DNA from: Owenia fusiformis
Lineage: Eukaryota > Annelida > Polychaeta > Sabellida > Oweniidae
Direction of reading: 5' to 3'
NCBI GenBank assembly: GCA_903813345.2
Contig: CAIIXF020000001.1
Location: forward strand, 55,044,270 to 55,073,884
DNA: 29,615 nt
The notes beneath the pieces were generated by a model that did not search any database, was not told the DNA's origin, and worked only from the letters and a program-made list of their open reading frames with translations. The translations under genes were made by a program, and so were the position numbers. Below, piece by piece: positions 19,691-28,882 of this stretch. How positions within the stretch are numbered: the first letter of the stretch is position 1; each line of letters begins with the position of its first letter.

Positions 19691-21367
19691 GACCCCCCCC
19701 CCTTGGCAAATCCTGGCTACGGGCTTGGGCATTTATTGCCCATAATGCATATTATTGCATAAGAGGTATAAAACATATTGTCAATATATATCAAAACAGA
19801 CAGGTGATTCGATTAGATGAAATATCAAAATCTATCGTCATAGATTTTCTCAATGAGAAGAGTCGTCTATCTGTAGTATTTGAAATGGTTTATGTCTTAC
19901 TGCTCTATGTCTTTATTAACTTAATGATTCTCAGTAATGAATAAATAGAACATTCTACACTATAAAAATGTTAAGTAAACTGTGAAGTTAATTAATTAAT
20001 GTAGTTAAGACAAGATGAAGAATTAGGCCATAAGAACAGCATTGAGCGATCATTAGCTAAAATTAGCCAGATACAATAGGGAATTATCATTGCATTAAAG
20101 GCATTCACACATGCAAAAAAGCACTTTTCTTGGACTACTCGTGTATTTATATATTCATGTTTTTGTTGAGTGCTAACATCAACTACGTAAGTGACTAAAC
20201 TAATCTTTTAAATGTGCATGCGGGATGTATTATGTAAAGCGTAATTTGTTAGATTGTAATCATCTTAAGGAGCTTCGATTATTCATCATCATGTATCTGA
20301 AACATCAGATTTTAACAAAAGTAATGTTGGAAGTTCAAACACATATCGTGTATTCATTTTGATACATGTGCGTAATATTCATGCCAAAATATATTTTTCA
20401 AAACCATTTGGTTAAAGTGTCTCACATATTCGATCAAAACTTGCCATGCAAACATGTTAGTCTACTTTACTGGCCCCCCTTGCTGTAACAAGGAACCCAA
20501 ACACATTAAAACGTAAGTCACTTCACTATGAAAGTGAGGGGTGTTAGTGTATTAGCAGAATACGCTGTGTGCATGGACTAACACAATATCAGTGGTCATT
20601 TACTGTGTCAACTTAGTAACTCTTGCATATCGTGCTCACTCAAGTATTGAATATTTTTTTATGATCTAAATGTTTGTGGTTTATAAAAAATGTGATATAT
20701 TTTAGTTAGAAATACATTAATTAATATATTCATTCAAACAGCACTAGAATGCGGGAAGAAAGAGCAATGGTGACAAAATGCAGACAGAATTTTCCGTAAG
20801 GGCTTCCAACATTTCTGAACACAATCATACATGTACTTCATGTGTACTGTTATTTTTAGTGCTGTATTTATAGATATAATTTCACGTATTAAAATCATAT
20901 TTTCCAGCAATGACTTCAAATTCGGAACCACACCCATATCACATTTTCTTCAATAACTCCAAACATGTGTAAACATTGACCATGTGCATATAAATTCAGA
21001 TTTCACGAGCTCTTTCCTATTCGAGTACCTCATACACCCCTGCATGGATTTGAGTTGGATTCGCCTTTTATACGTGAGCCGACACACTCGCAAACGCTGG
21101 TTGGATAAAGATTGCGAGAATCTTAAAAATGATTTGCAGTGTTATCCACATTGTCTGAACCACCCTGTATGAGGTGAACACATTGACCAAACTTTAACAG
21201 TATGCTAAGAATATTTGTTAACAAGATATACATTGTTATATAGGCTGCATTATTTTGAAACGCCCTGTATTTGGTCATGACAAAAGTACATGTATTGCAA
21301 AAATAGTATAATGCTAGTGTCGATGGATTTTATACAATGCAAAAGGTTTTGACATATTACATATATA
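19691..21367. other. Mostly intergenic, with two degenerate transposon ends
   Basis: Frames of 67 codons (20734-20937, minus) and 62 codons (20984-21172, plus) have no recognisable domain. The second ends at CTGAACCACCCTGTATG, and CGCCCTGTATTTGG follows at 21263. Both look like isolated inverted-repeat ends of the CAGGGTG/CAGGGCG type, so this stretch probably includes old transposon debris. Short hydrophobic frames begin at 19885 and 20111. Confidence 0.4.
19885..19933 (+). CDS. Weak candidate signal-peptide exon
   Basis: ATG with G at -3 and G at +4 opens a 16-residue hydrophobic run (MVYVLLLYVFINLMIL). It could leave the frame in phase 1 at A|GTAATG, compatible with the orphan terminal exon at 23410. 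The donor is weak, the intron would be about 3.5 kb, and the frame also closes at TAA five codons after the isoleucine. This is recorded only as a possible partner. Confidence 0.15.
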
Positions 21368-21910
21368 CAGTGCGTATCAAAAAAAGCAACAGATTGTTAT
21401 CTCGGAAAAGCACAAAACCAGTGATAACAGCAAATTAATATTTCATTGAATGCACCATAAAGCCATGTGTCTCCTCTTTACAATTATAATTATTCTTTGA
21501 TATTTGGTCATGGTTGGGCAATTAATCACTCCATTTGCAAAGTGGGCCAAAATTAGCTTGGGACCAAGTTATAAACATCGCAAAAGTCAGTGTACGGAGC
21601 CCGATGCAATACTGGAAGAAAACATAAAGCCAATGCTGACTGCAACCTTTTCATTCAGTGTACCAAAAAGCCAAATTAATCCTCTTTGTAATGGAATATC
21701 ATTCATTCACAGGGAGTCATCTCTGGCTGAATAATCATTAATTTTGCAAAGTGGGGCAAAATTCAACTCGGATCCAAGTTTTAAACATTGCAAAAGTCAG
21801 TACAAGAGGAGATACGTGGCTTTATGGTACATTGAATGAAATTGATGTAGTCATCAGTAGTTTTGCGATTTTACGAGATAACTACTTGTTGCGTTTTTTT
21901 ATACGCATGG
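21368..21910. mobile_element. TIR element with TA flanks and internal duplication
   Basis: The left end CAGTGCGTATCAAAAAAAGC and the reverse complement of the right end (CCATGCGTATAAAAAAACGC) match, flanked by TA on both sides. This suggests Tc1/mariner-type integration. Similarity extends inward about 90 bp, through GTTATCTCG to CATTGAATGCACCATAAAGCCA and its complement at 21817-21840. Between them a segment (TTTGCAAAGTGGGCCAAAATT.., AACATCGCAAAAGTCAGT) is directly repeated at about 21533 and 21746. There is no transposase, so it is non-autonomous; frames at 21504-21734 and from 21751 are repeat-derived. Confidence 0.7.
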
Positions 21911-22026
21911 TAAGTACGTATGACATAAATAGATGTCATTGCAGTCTAGTATCTAGACGCTTTTCTTCGTTTAAAGTATATAACAATCGATCTATTTCTC
22001 TCTCTAGTATATATATACATATACAA

Positions 22027-22371
22027 GTGTATCTCATACTTGAGTGGGTTTGGGGTAGATATCACCCGGGAATATATATCGTATCTGAGGAGCGGGCAGG
22101 ATATATTGTATATGTCCCGCTCCAGGCCAAATGCGGGCAGATATAATATATCCATCCCGCTCCCGGGAATTTTTCAAAAGTTTAAAAAAGTTTAAATATC
22201 AAAAGTTTTAATTTTTTAATTTTAAAATTTAATTTTTTAAGTTTAAATGTTACAATTTCATTGTATTGAACAAAAAGAATATTACGAAAATGTTAAATAT
22301 AAATATCTTGTCATTTGAAAAAGGTGGAAAAGGTTATATCTACCCTAAACCCACTCAAGTATGAGATACAC
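22027..22371. repeat. Inverted repeat with 35-40-bp arms enclosing a palindrome
   Basis: GTGTATCTCATACTTGAGTG and the following GGTTTGGGGTAGATAT at 22027-22065 are mirrored at 22332-22371. Inside, 22089-22123 is itself a palindrome (GAGCGGGCAGG..TATATTGTATA..GTCCCGCTCC), and CCCGGGAAT occurs at both sides (22066, 22163). An A/T homopolymer-rich tract fills 22176-22250. Confidence 0.75.
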
Positions 22372-22374
22372 CAG

Positions 22375-22513
22375 TTATGCACGGTCGGTTTGGATACATG
22401 GAATATCCCTTGGGATATACAACACATCTTCCCTCGGTCCCTTCGGTCCCTCGGGAAGATATATTGTATATCCCTCGGAATATTCCCTGTATCCAAAACC
22501 TCCCAGTGCATAA
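22375..22513. repeat. ~139-bp hairpin centred on GGTCCCTTCGGTCCC
   Basis: TTATGCAC at 22375 pairs with GTGCATAA ending at 22513. TTTGGATACATGGAATATCCC pairs approximately with GGAATATTCCCTGTATCCAAA, and ATCTTCCCTCGG with CTCGGGAAGAT. The tip is a tandem GGTCCCTTCGGTCCCTCGGG. The 66- and 74-codon frames on opposite strands (22311-22539) are a by-product of the palindrome. Confidence 0.75.
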
Positions 22514-23409
22514 CCCCTATATATATAATATATAGATAAAAATAATATATCTTTCGCCTTTTTTCTCCTCGCTCAACTAAACTGAAGGTTAGTAAGAGTG
22601 CAATATAGTTACGCGTGTTAAGAACGCAGTGTAGCTATAAACTTTTATGTAATATTCTATTTACACATTTATATCACCATGATAACCATGAATATCAATA
22701 ATATACTTAATATATAGTACACATCCTACTACTTTTATTTTACTATAATTTACATTAGTTGTTTATAATGAATGTGTAGCACCGTTTAACGTGACAATTA
22801 AATATGGTTATGTCAAAGAGATCGTAACTTGCACTAAATGACACTATGAATATCTTACAAAATATACCAATTGTAATGTTAATGTAAATGATTTCTAACT
22901 AGCTATAAAATGGTAAAACTTCAAGATATGTATGATTGATATAGAAACAATACCCGAAATTAGCTATATAGTTCAGTAGCAATGTTTCTACTTTATTATA
23001 AGGATTTTTTTGTAAGCCTTACCTACTATTAAAAATATTGAATTGCACTGAGTATGCTCTCAATCGAGGCCGAAATCAGCACTTACAGCCTTCTGCTCTC
23101 TTGTAATGTATTGATTTTAACAACAAAATATCAATATTTAAGCGTTTGTGTCATTTGAATAAAGATCTTTCACCTATCGCCTTATTTAAAATAACTCTTT
23201 TGTAACTCCTTTCAAAGGTGTTGGTACAAAATCGGAAAGAACTTGTATTGTAAAGTAACTATTGTAAAGTTGTCAAAACACATAGTTTATTCATATCTCA
23301 AGATATCTTGCTCCAATGTTCGACTACAATGGTTTACACAATTATTAGTTGAAAGTTCAAGCGAAATTGTATCAAATCTGTATAACAATAAACATTCATG
23401 TTTCTTCAG
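22514..23409. other. Intergenic or intronic, no gene recognised
   Basis: AT-rich sequence without splice-flanked exons that I could identify. It precedes the orphan terminal exon, so some of it is presumably intron if that exon is real. Confidence 0.4.
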
Positions 23410-23582
23410 AACCTACACAAAAACGATTATTGCATGTTGATGTCGATAACCTCACATTTACTGAAGGATGGACGGACACACAAATTGACTTACAGATTGC
23501 CCCTGCCTGCAATACAAAAAAATACAATTTATTATGTTCAGCAACTTCCTTATTGGATTACGTGAATTATTTTCCACGTTAA
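23410..23582 (+). CDS. Orphan terminal exon, phase 1 (56 codons plus stop)
   Basis: A strong acceptor (CATGTTTCTTCAG) ends at 23409. In phase 1 the next 56 codons are open to TAA (23580-23582). The translation opens (E)PTQKRLLHV, with a dibasic KR, continues through an acidic and threonine-rich stretch (DVDNLTFTEGWTDTQIDL), has two cysteines (PACNTKKYNLLC) and ends DYVNYFPR. An AATAAA lies at 23710. The composition looks more like protein than the surrounding frames, and the phase matches the other genes here. No confident upstream exon was found and the family is unknown. Confidence 0.35.
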
Positions 23583-23709
23583 ATTTCTTCAACATTGAAA
23601 GATAAATATAATATCTTCAAAGTCAAACTTAGCTTTCACAAAACCATCCAATTAAAACACAAAGTGACACGAGTGCTGTTTTGTCCAGAGTAGTAATATC
23701 TTATGGTAT

Positions 23710-23715
23710 AATAAA
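23710..23715 (+). terminator. AATAAA poly(A) signal after the orphan exon
   Basis: A canonical hexamer lies 128 bases after the TAA at 23580-23582. Correct spacing for a short 3' UTR, but in AT-rich DNA the hexamer is common. Confidence 0.25.
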
Positions 23716-24702
23716 AAAGATAGCATTGCTGCTTTCTAATCTTTTCTTGTAATTATTTTACGGATATCAAGTGGGTGGACATTCATGCCCCGAACCCATT
23801 GTTTCATATCAAGATTTAATAAAGAATGGTTCTTCTTACATGGCCTGAAGGGAACTTTGGTTTGTTTATTTATTGCTCTGTGCATTTTCCACTTTTTATT
23901 AACGTAAAATATCACTTTTATTGTTGACTTTTTTTTTAATAAATTCATATAAACATTGGATTGAATAGTACATGAGAGTATAATATTGTTTGTATGTGTC
24001 AACGACTATATCCTATTTCATACGGTAAAAAGTATTGGGCGTTTAACTTTATCGAATGTTTTATATATTAAATTTTGAAAAATGTTTACATTTAACAATG
24101 ATACTTAATACTTCATCAACTACACGTGAATGGTTACATTATATTGTACATTTACTTTGTAAATAGTAAAATATGAACGTTTGGAAATAACGTATTGTGT
24201 CTAAGATGCAGTTATAACGTTGCCAAAGCACTATGATAAAAAAGCAATTACTATATTCTCAGTTCGTCAACACTTGAGGTTTAACTTGCGACAAAAACTG
24301 CTGAAAAGTAAAAAAAAATTGTGCTATTTACACTTCTGGGGGAAGTTTCAAAACTTCTTAAAAATTGCAATTCTAATGGTTCATAATTTACATGTTTATA
24401 CGATGTTAACCATGCTGTTTATTTGGATAGAATTGTACTTAATATGTAGTCCATGTCGAAGGATGCCTATTTGTTTTTATAAACACTATTTATACACAAA
24501 ACTCGTTTATATTTGTGACACCTTCCCCACATTGTCGCCACATATTAAATTGGTGTAACCCTGTAATGAGAAATTAATCCAGAATAAATCAAAATGGCGA
24601 TTGAATACATGTATAGCATTTTCAACAAAAACCTGCTAAAAATGACTGACATGAAGCAACATCACAAGGAATATGTCATATTTGGATTAAGTACATAGAA
24701 AA
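23716..24702. other. Intergenic and upstream region of the Tyr-rich protein gene
   Basis: A 112-codon plus-strand frame at 24220-24558 is rich in Leu, Lys and Tyr and has a hydrophobic stretch but no recognisable domain. A minus-strand frame of 88 codons lies at 23736-24002. Neither is convincing. No clear TATA box precedes the signal exon at 24703. Confidence 0.4.
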
Positions 24703-24760
24703 ATGAGGCACTTTTATCTCAGTATTTTTGTTACAGTCTCGCTTTTCGACAGATATTCAG
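24703..24760 (+). CDS. Exon 1 candidate: signal peptide
   Basis: ATG follows AAA, with an in-frame TAA five codons upstream (24688-24690). It encodes 19 residues with a hydrophobic core FYLSIFVTVSLF and ends at G|GTAAGG, phase 1. Joined to the acceptor at 27945 it forms GAG (Glu). It is the best upstream partner I found, but the 3.2-kb intron leaves room for an alternative first exon. Confidence 0.45.
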
Positions 24761-27700
24761 GTAAGGAAAAAACACAACACGTCTAACCATCGACAACGTA
24801 CTCACGCCTAACCATCGCGTAAGCAGGCGTCACCGTACAGCGTCAAAAAATACAGTAGTACAGTTTTCTGTACGGTGACGAAAATTAACTGAGTTGAAGC
24901 AAAAACTATAATGAGGGTTTTAAAAAGATTAATTAGATGAAAATAAATACGATTTCGGGTGTAATAAAAACAGCATTCTCTTAGGAATGGTTTTAACTTT
25001 CTAATTATAATAAAAGTTTTTCGAGCACTGCTCGGATTTTTTCTGACTGGATCGGCCCACATAATCGACTCGAGAGAAAAATGGTGTTTTTTTCACTTTT
25101 CGTTTGGTTATTATTTTCCCTGTCGTCTGAGAGTATGGATTATTTTTATGAGAATATGTATTTGTTATCTACACATTTTAGAACAGATGAATATTCGGCA
25201 AATTATCATTCAGTGTATTTATTTAAAAAAGATCAGAACTGTACTGTGACGCATCAGCTGTACGGTGACGCTTCCATAGATTTTATGAAGTGCTCTAAGC
25301 TTACTGTTCGAACAAGAGGTAAAGAAGCGTCAGATCTACATGTACATTATCACTGGTAAGTATCAAGCGAAGGTTACAGCCGTCACCTTCGCATTTAAGA
25401 TGGCGGACAGGAAGTATTAATTTCGATATTTTTAGTTTTCATGGAATTAAGTCAATTAACTATTTGAAAGTTGACGTAATGCTTTGGTATCATTTGAACT
25501 AAACCAGGCTTTTCTCATATGACTAACAAAGATAGCCTACATAGCCATCTACCCATGCAAGACATTGCATCTTTCATCCTAAAAAGTCACACGTGCAAGA
25601 TGAGATTTACTTGTGACATCCCTTGTTTTAAAACATCAATAACATAGCAACAAGAGAGTTTTTGGTTTCATGATCTTTACCGTATCATACATTTCCAGTA
25701 ACCTTTCATTAAGCTGTGGAAGATATCGTTGAACTGTAGCGCCCATGCACTATATATAAACAAATGATCATACTCCAGAGTTTCCATTTCATACAATCTT
25801 AGTCTCATTTAGTTCATCAAAGCATAGCGTCACCGTACAGTTGGTGCGTCACCGTACAAATTTGATCTTTTTTAAATATACATAATGAATGGTTGTTTGC
25901 TTAATCTTCGCCCGTTCTAAAATGTGTAAGTAACAAATACATATTCTCATAAAAATAATCCATACCCTCAGACGGTAGGGAAAATAATAACCAAACAAAA
26001 TGTGAAAAAACAACCTTTTTTCACTCTGGTCGATTATGTGGGCCGATTCACTCAGAAAAAATCCGAACAATGCTCGTAAAACGTTTATCGTAATCAGAAA
26101 GTTAAAACCATTTCTAAGAGAATGCTGTTTTTATTTCACATGAAATCGTATTAGTTTTCATCAAATTAATTTTTTTAAACCCTTGTCATAGTTTTTGCTT
26201 CAAAGCAGTTAATTTGCGTTACCGTACAGAAAACTGTACTCCGCTATTTTTTGACGCTGTACGGTGACGCCTGCTTACGCGATGGTAAGGCGTGGTACTG
26301 TGAAAAAATACGCCGTCGTAAACTTTAATTAGATGTACGGTGTCACTATTAACCGATTCGAAGCAAAGAAAACGATGTAGGTTTGCTGTAGGTTTTAAAA
26401 AATGATCTGAGGGATACATTAAAGATTTCATGTTTGATTTCGTGTGTATTCTTTTTGGAAGACATTTAACTTTCTAATAATGTTAAAAGATTTTCGAACA
26501 GTGGTCGATTTTTTTCGTGGTCAATCTACCCATTTGGTCGGTTGGAAAATGTTGTTTTTTACACATTTCTTTTGATCATTTCCTCTACGAGTGTCGAATA
26601 TTTTTATGAGGATATGTTTCTCTAAACTACACGATTTACGACAGTTGAAGAATAATACATATTCATGTATCTATTGTAATTTTAGAAAAAATCAGAAATG
26701 TGCGTTGTCATCTCGAGTGCACGTTGTCCCTTGCCCTGTAATTGAAATTCATAAGATATAATATGAAACAATTTCATTTCAAAATGAATTATTAAGGTTT
26801 TTATGAGTAAAGTAATCTTTAACGGACATGTTCAAGTATGCTTTGTACAGATGATTTTAAAGATAAGGTTAATGTGATTTTTGACCTATTTTGAGTGCTT
26901 TTTCATTTGTATTGCATTGTTGTGGTGGTGGTTAATGTGGTGATTAATTAGGGACCATAAGGTGTTAGTTTCCAGCCTCTTTGATTATATGTCTGTACCT
27001 TACGTTTTGTTGATAGATAGATCTATATACTATAGCTTATCGAATATGACTTTTTAAAATCCCGTTTATGATATATCTTGAAAGTGCTCAATAGTTTCAA
27101 TAGTTCAGTCAAATTAAAATAATACTGTAATTGTTCGGTTTCAATTTCAAATGCATCTGAACCCCTCCTCCATCTGCCTGTTAGTGCTAAGAAAAATACG
27201 TTGCCTGCATTAGGGTTAACTCTGAATTGAGTAAGTTCAATGGGACAATGTACACTCGAGTTGACAACGTACACTTATTATTTTCTAAATTATAACAAAA
27301 ACGTTAATACTTATTAATAATTATTGTGTAGTTTAAAGAAACATATTCTCATAAAAATATTCGACACTTTTAGACCACAGGGGAGGAAATGATTAAAGGA
27401 AATGTGAAATAAAACAACATTTTCCAACCCACCAGTTATATTAGATTGACCAAGAAAAAAGCGACCACATTTCTTTTAACGTTATTGGAAAGTTAAATGT
27501 ATTCCTAAAACAAATGCACACACAATCAAACACGAATTCCTTAATGCGTTCCTCAGATATTTTTTTAAAACCTATGTCAAACTACTTCACTGTCTTTATT
27601 GCTTCAAATTGGTTAATAGTGAAACCCTACATCTAAAGTGTACGACGGTATATTTTGTCACTGTATGTTGTCGATGGTTAGGCGTGGACAATATTTTGTG

Positions 27701-28882
27701 CAATATAAATGCAGCCATGTATTTTGTACACTGTTATCAAATAATACAAGGAACTTAGCCGTTTGTTTTTGAGTGTAGTATGGCAAACTATGTGTAGTGA
27801 GTAAAAAAAACTAACACCATAATACGTGATATAAAATACAATAGTGAATGAGCAATTAAACGCCTTCTTTCTGAATTCTATAAGAATATTTAAAATAAGT
27901 CATGGTCAAAATCATGTTAATTGGTCGTTCTTGCATGATTCTAGAGTCTGCTGCGACACCTTGTTCCACCTATACATACTTCGGAGCCACTGACACTGGG
28001 GATTGGACTACTGCGGGCCCTTCAGACATCACTTATAACTACTATAATTATCAATACTACTTCGACAATGCTTACAGTTATAATGGTTATGATTATGGTA
28101 AGTTACTTTGATATTTGTTCACAGCTTGATATACGTAATTTCGTACATGGGCATGAGTATTTTGTATTTTATTGAAACCCACGGAATGACAACGATACCA
28201 AGGTGAAATCTATTTCACACTCAAAATGTAATTTTTGCTCTAATGAAATCCTACGTCGGCCTTTATACGTTGCCTGAAATGGATAAATCCCTACCAGAAA
28301 AGGCAGAATCTTGTATACGTGGCATGAATCATATATTTGTTAATATACCCAACCAATGTATTCCTCACCATCACAAAAAATGATTTATCATCAAAATTTA
28401 TTCCTCATCATCACAAAAAATGATTTATCATCAAAATGTTTTCCTCACCATCACAAAAATGATTTATCATCAAAATGTATTCCTAATCATCACAAAAAAT
28501 GATTTATCATCAAAATGTATTATTCACCATCTTAAAAACACAAAAATGGTATATCATCGAAACGTGGAGTTATTCAGGTTTAAAAATGTAAATTTTTCCA
28601 AAATGAATAATACTATGAGAATTATGTTTCGAGAAATAGTTTGATAAAACACTGTTAACAGTTTTTTAAACATTCACATTGCAGGAACTAAGCAAAGTAT
28701 ATATGTAGTGAATGCTACTCGATATACTATCGACTGCTGTGGGGTCGTAGAACAGTGGACAGTGGCAGTATATTGGCCTGGGGATGTGAACATGCAAATA
28801 TGGACCCCTGTGTCTGGATACGAATACAGCCTGCGAGGGGAAAATGTTATCACTGTTAATAACCAATATCCTAATGGATATG
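24703..28882 (+). CDS. Secreted tyrosine-rich protein, 5' part (3 exons, 3' end outside window)
   Basis: Proposed join: 24703-24760, 27945-28097, 28685-28882, continuing beyond the window in phase 1. Residues 1-19 are a short signal peptide (MRHFYLSIFVTVSLF..). The next exon is a 51-codon segment with one cysteine and 12 tyrosines. The third exon encodes a 66-codon beta-rich module: an NAT N-glycosylation sequon, DCCG, then WTVAVYW, MQIWTPVSGY and RGENVITV. From memory, similar strand patterns occur in uncharacterised extracellular proteins of marine invertebrates; this needs a profile search. All introns are phase 1. No acceptor in 28883-29615 keeps the frame open, so exon 4 lies outside. 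An adhesive, cuticular or matrix protein is one possibility, inferred only from the tyrosines. Confidence 0.6.
24784..25271 (+). repeat. Unit A of the inverted-repeat array
   Basis: This is the plus-oriented arm. It carries GCGTCACCGTACAG at 24828-24841, its complement CTGTACGGTGACG near 24868-24880, and the pair GACGCATCAGCTG/TACGGTGACGC at the inner end. A frame starting at 25081 (MVFFSLFVWLLFSL..) has a signal-like start and 92 codons, but unit C is stopped early and unit B is stopped within about 35 codons at the matching positions, so it is probably not a gene. Confidence 0.75.
25827..26295 (-). repeat. Unit B of the inverted-repeat array
   Basis: This is the minus-oriented arm paired with unit A. 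It begins GCGTCACCGTACAG and repeats GCGTCACCGTACA after four bases. It ends CTGTACGGTGACGCCTGCTTACGCGATGG.., the complement of the outer end of unit A. The 73-codon minus-strand frame at 25849-26070 is the counterpart of part of the unit A frame but is not conserved as protein. Confidence 0.75.
26290..26730 (+). repeat. Unit C of the inverted-repeat array
   Basis: This plus-oriented unit is diverged from A but alignable (CGATTCGAAGCAAAGAAAACG, AAGACATTTAACTTTCTAAT, TTTTTATGAGGATATG). It has TGTACGGTGTCAC near 26334-26346. Its inner end is GTGCGTTGTCATCTCGAGTG and ACGTTGTCCC, which is mirrored in unit D. Confidence 0.7.
27242..27687 (-). repeat. Unit D of the inverted-repeat array
   Basis: This is the minus-oriented arm paired with unit C. 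It starts GGGACAATGTACACTCGAGT and ends TGTTGTCGATGGTTAGGCGTGG, matching the outer landmarks of units A and C. It lies 257 bases upstream of the acceptor of the Tyr-rich exon. Confidence 0.7.
27945..28097 (+). CDS. Exon 2: tyrosine-rich segment
   Basis: Acceptor GCATGATTCTAG ends at 27944 and donor G|GTAAGT starts at 28098; 153 bases, phase 1 on both sides. The segment opens SAATPCSTYTYFG, has WTTAGPSDI, then a run of Tyr/Asn (TYNYYNYQYYF) and AYSYNGYDY: 12 tyrosines in 51 codons. An alternative reading starts at ATG 27902 without the intron, but that start lacks a good signal peptide. Confidence 0.65.
28359..28564. repeat. ~39-bp minisatellite, five copies, inside intron 2
   Basis: The unit TATTCCTCACCATCACAAAA, continuing to ATGATTTATCATCAAAAT, is repeated about 4.5-5 times, with the last copy diverged (TATTATTCACCATCTTAAAAA). 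It lies in the 587-bp intron (28098-28684) of the Tyr-rich protein gene and makes up about a third of it. The 74-codon frame at 28420-28644 is repeat-derived. Confidence 0.85.
28685..28882 (+). CDS. Exon 3: beta-rich extracellular module
   Basis: Acceptor CATTCACATTGCAG ends at 28684 and donor G|GTGAGAG starts at 28883; 198 bases, phase 1 on both sides, no internal stop. Landmarks by residue in the exon: SIYVVNATRY at 5-14 with the glycosylation sequon, DCCG at 17-20, a WTVAVYWPGDV strand, MQIWTPVSGYEY, and RGENVITVNN near 52-61. Alternating aromatic and polar residues point to beta strands. GC and codon use are richer than in the flanking DNA, which supports coding. Confidence 0.75.

Larger units (their letters stand above)
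24784..27687. repeat. Fourfold inverted-repeat array (units A+, B-, C+, D-)
   Basis: One ~450-bp unit occurs four times in alternating orientation: A 24784-25271 (+), B 25827-26295 (-), C 26290-26730 (+) and D 27242-27687 (-). Shared landmarks are AACCATCG and ACGCCTAACC-type outer ends, GAAGCAAA, TTTTAACTTTCTAAT, GAGCA(C/A)TGCTCG, TTTTTATGAGAATATG and inner GTGACGC/GTTGTC ends. A and B resemble each other most, as do C and D. B and C nearly touch. Spacers are about 555 bp (A-B) and 511 bp (C-D). This is foldback-type architecture with no transposase. Confidence 0.8.

Noticed and set aside
20111-20190. Hydrophobic start MQKSTFLGLLVYLYI followed closely by a GTAAGTG donor-like site
   Set aside because: The frame closes with TAA before the good donor, the start context is weak (C at -3), and no donor inside the frame gives phase 1.
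21840-21915. Strong donor-like CATG|GTAAGTA at the end of an open frame
   Set aside because: It is formed by the right inverted end of the TIR element at 21368-21910 and its TA flank, so it is not evidence of an exon.
24220-24558. 112-codon plus-strand frame
   Set aside because: Lys/Leu/Tyr-rich composition is what AT-rich DNA gives by chance. No domain or signal peptide, and no splice evidence.
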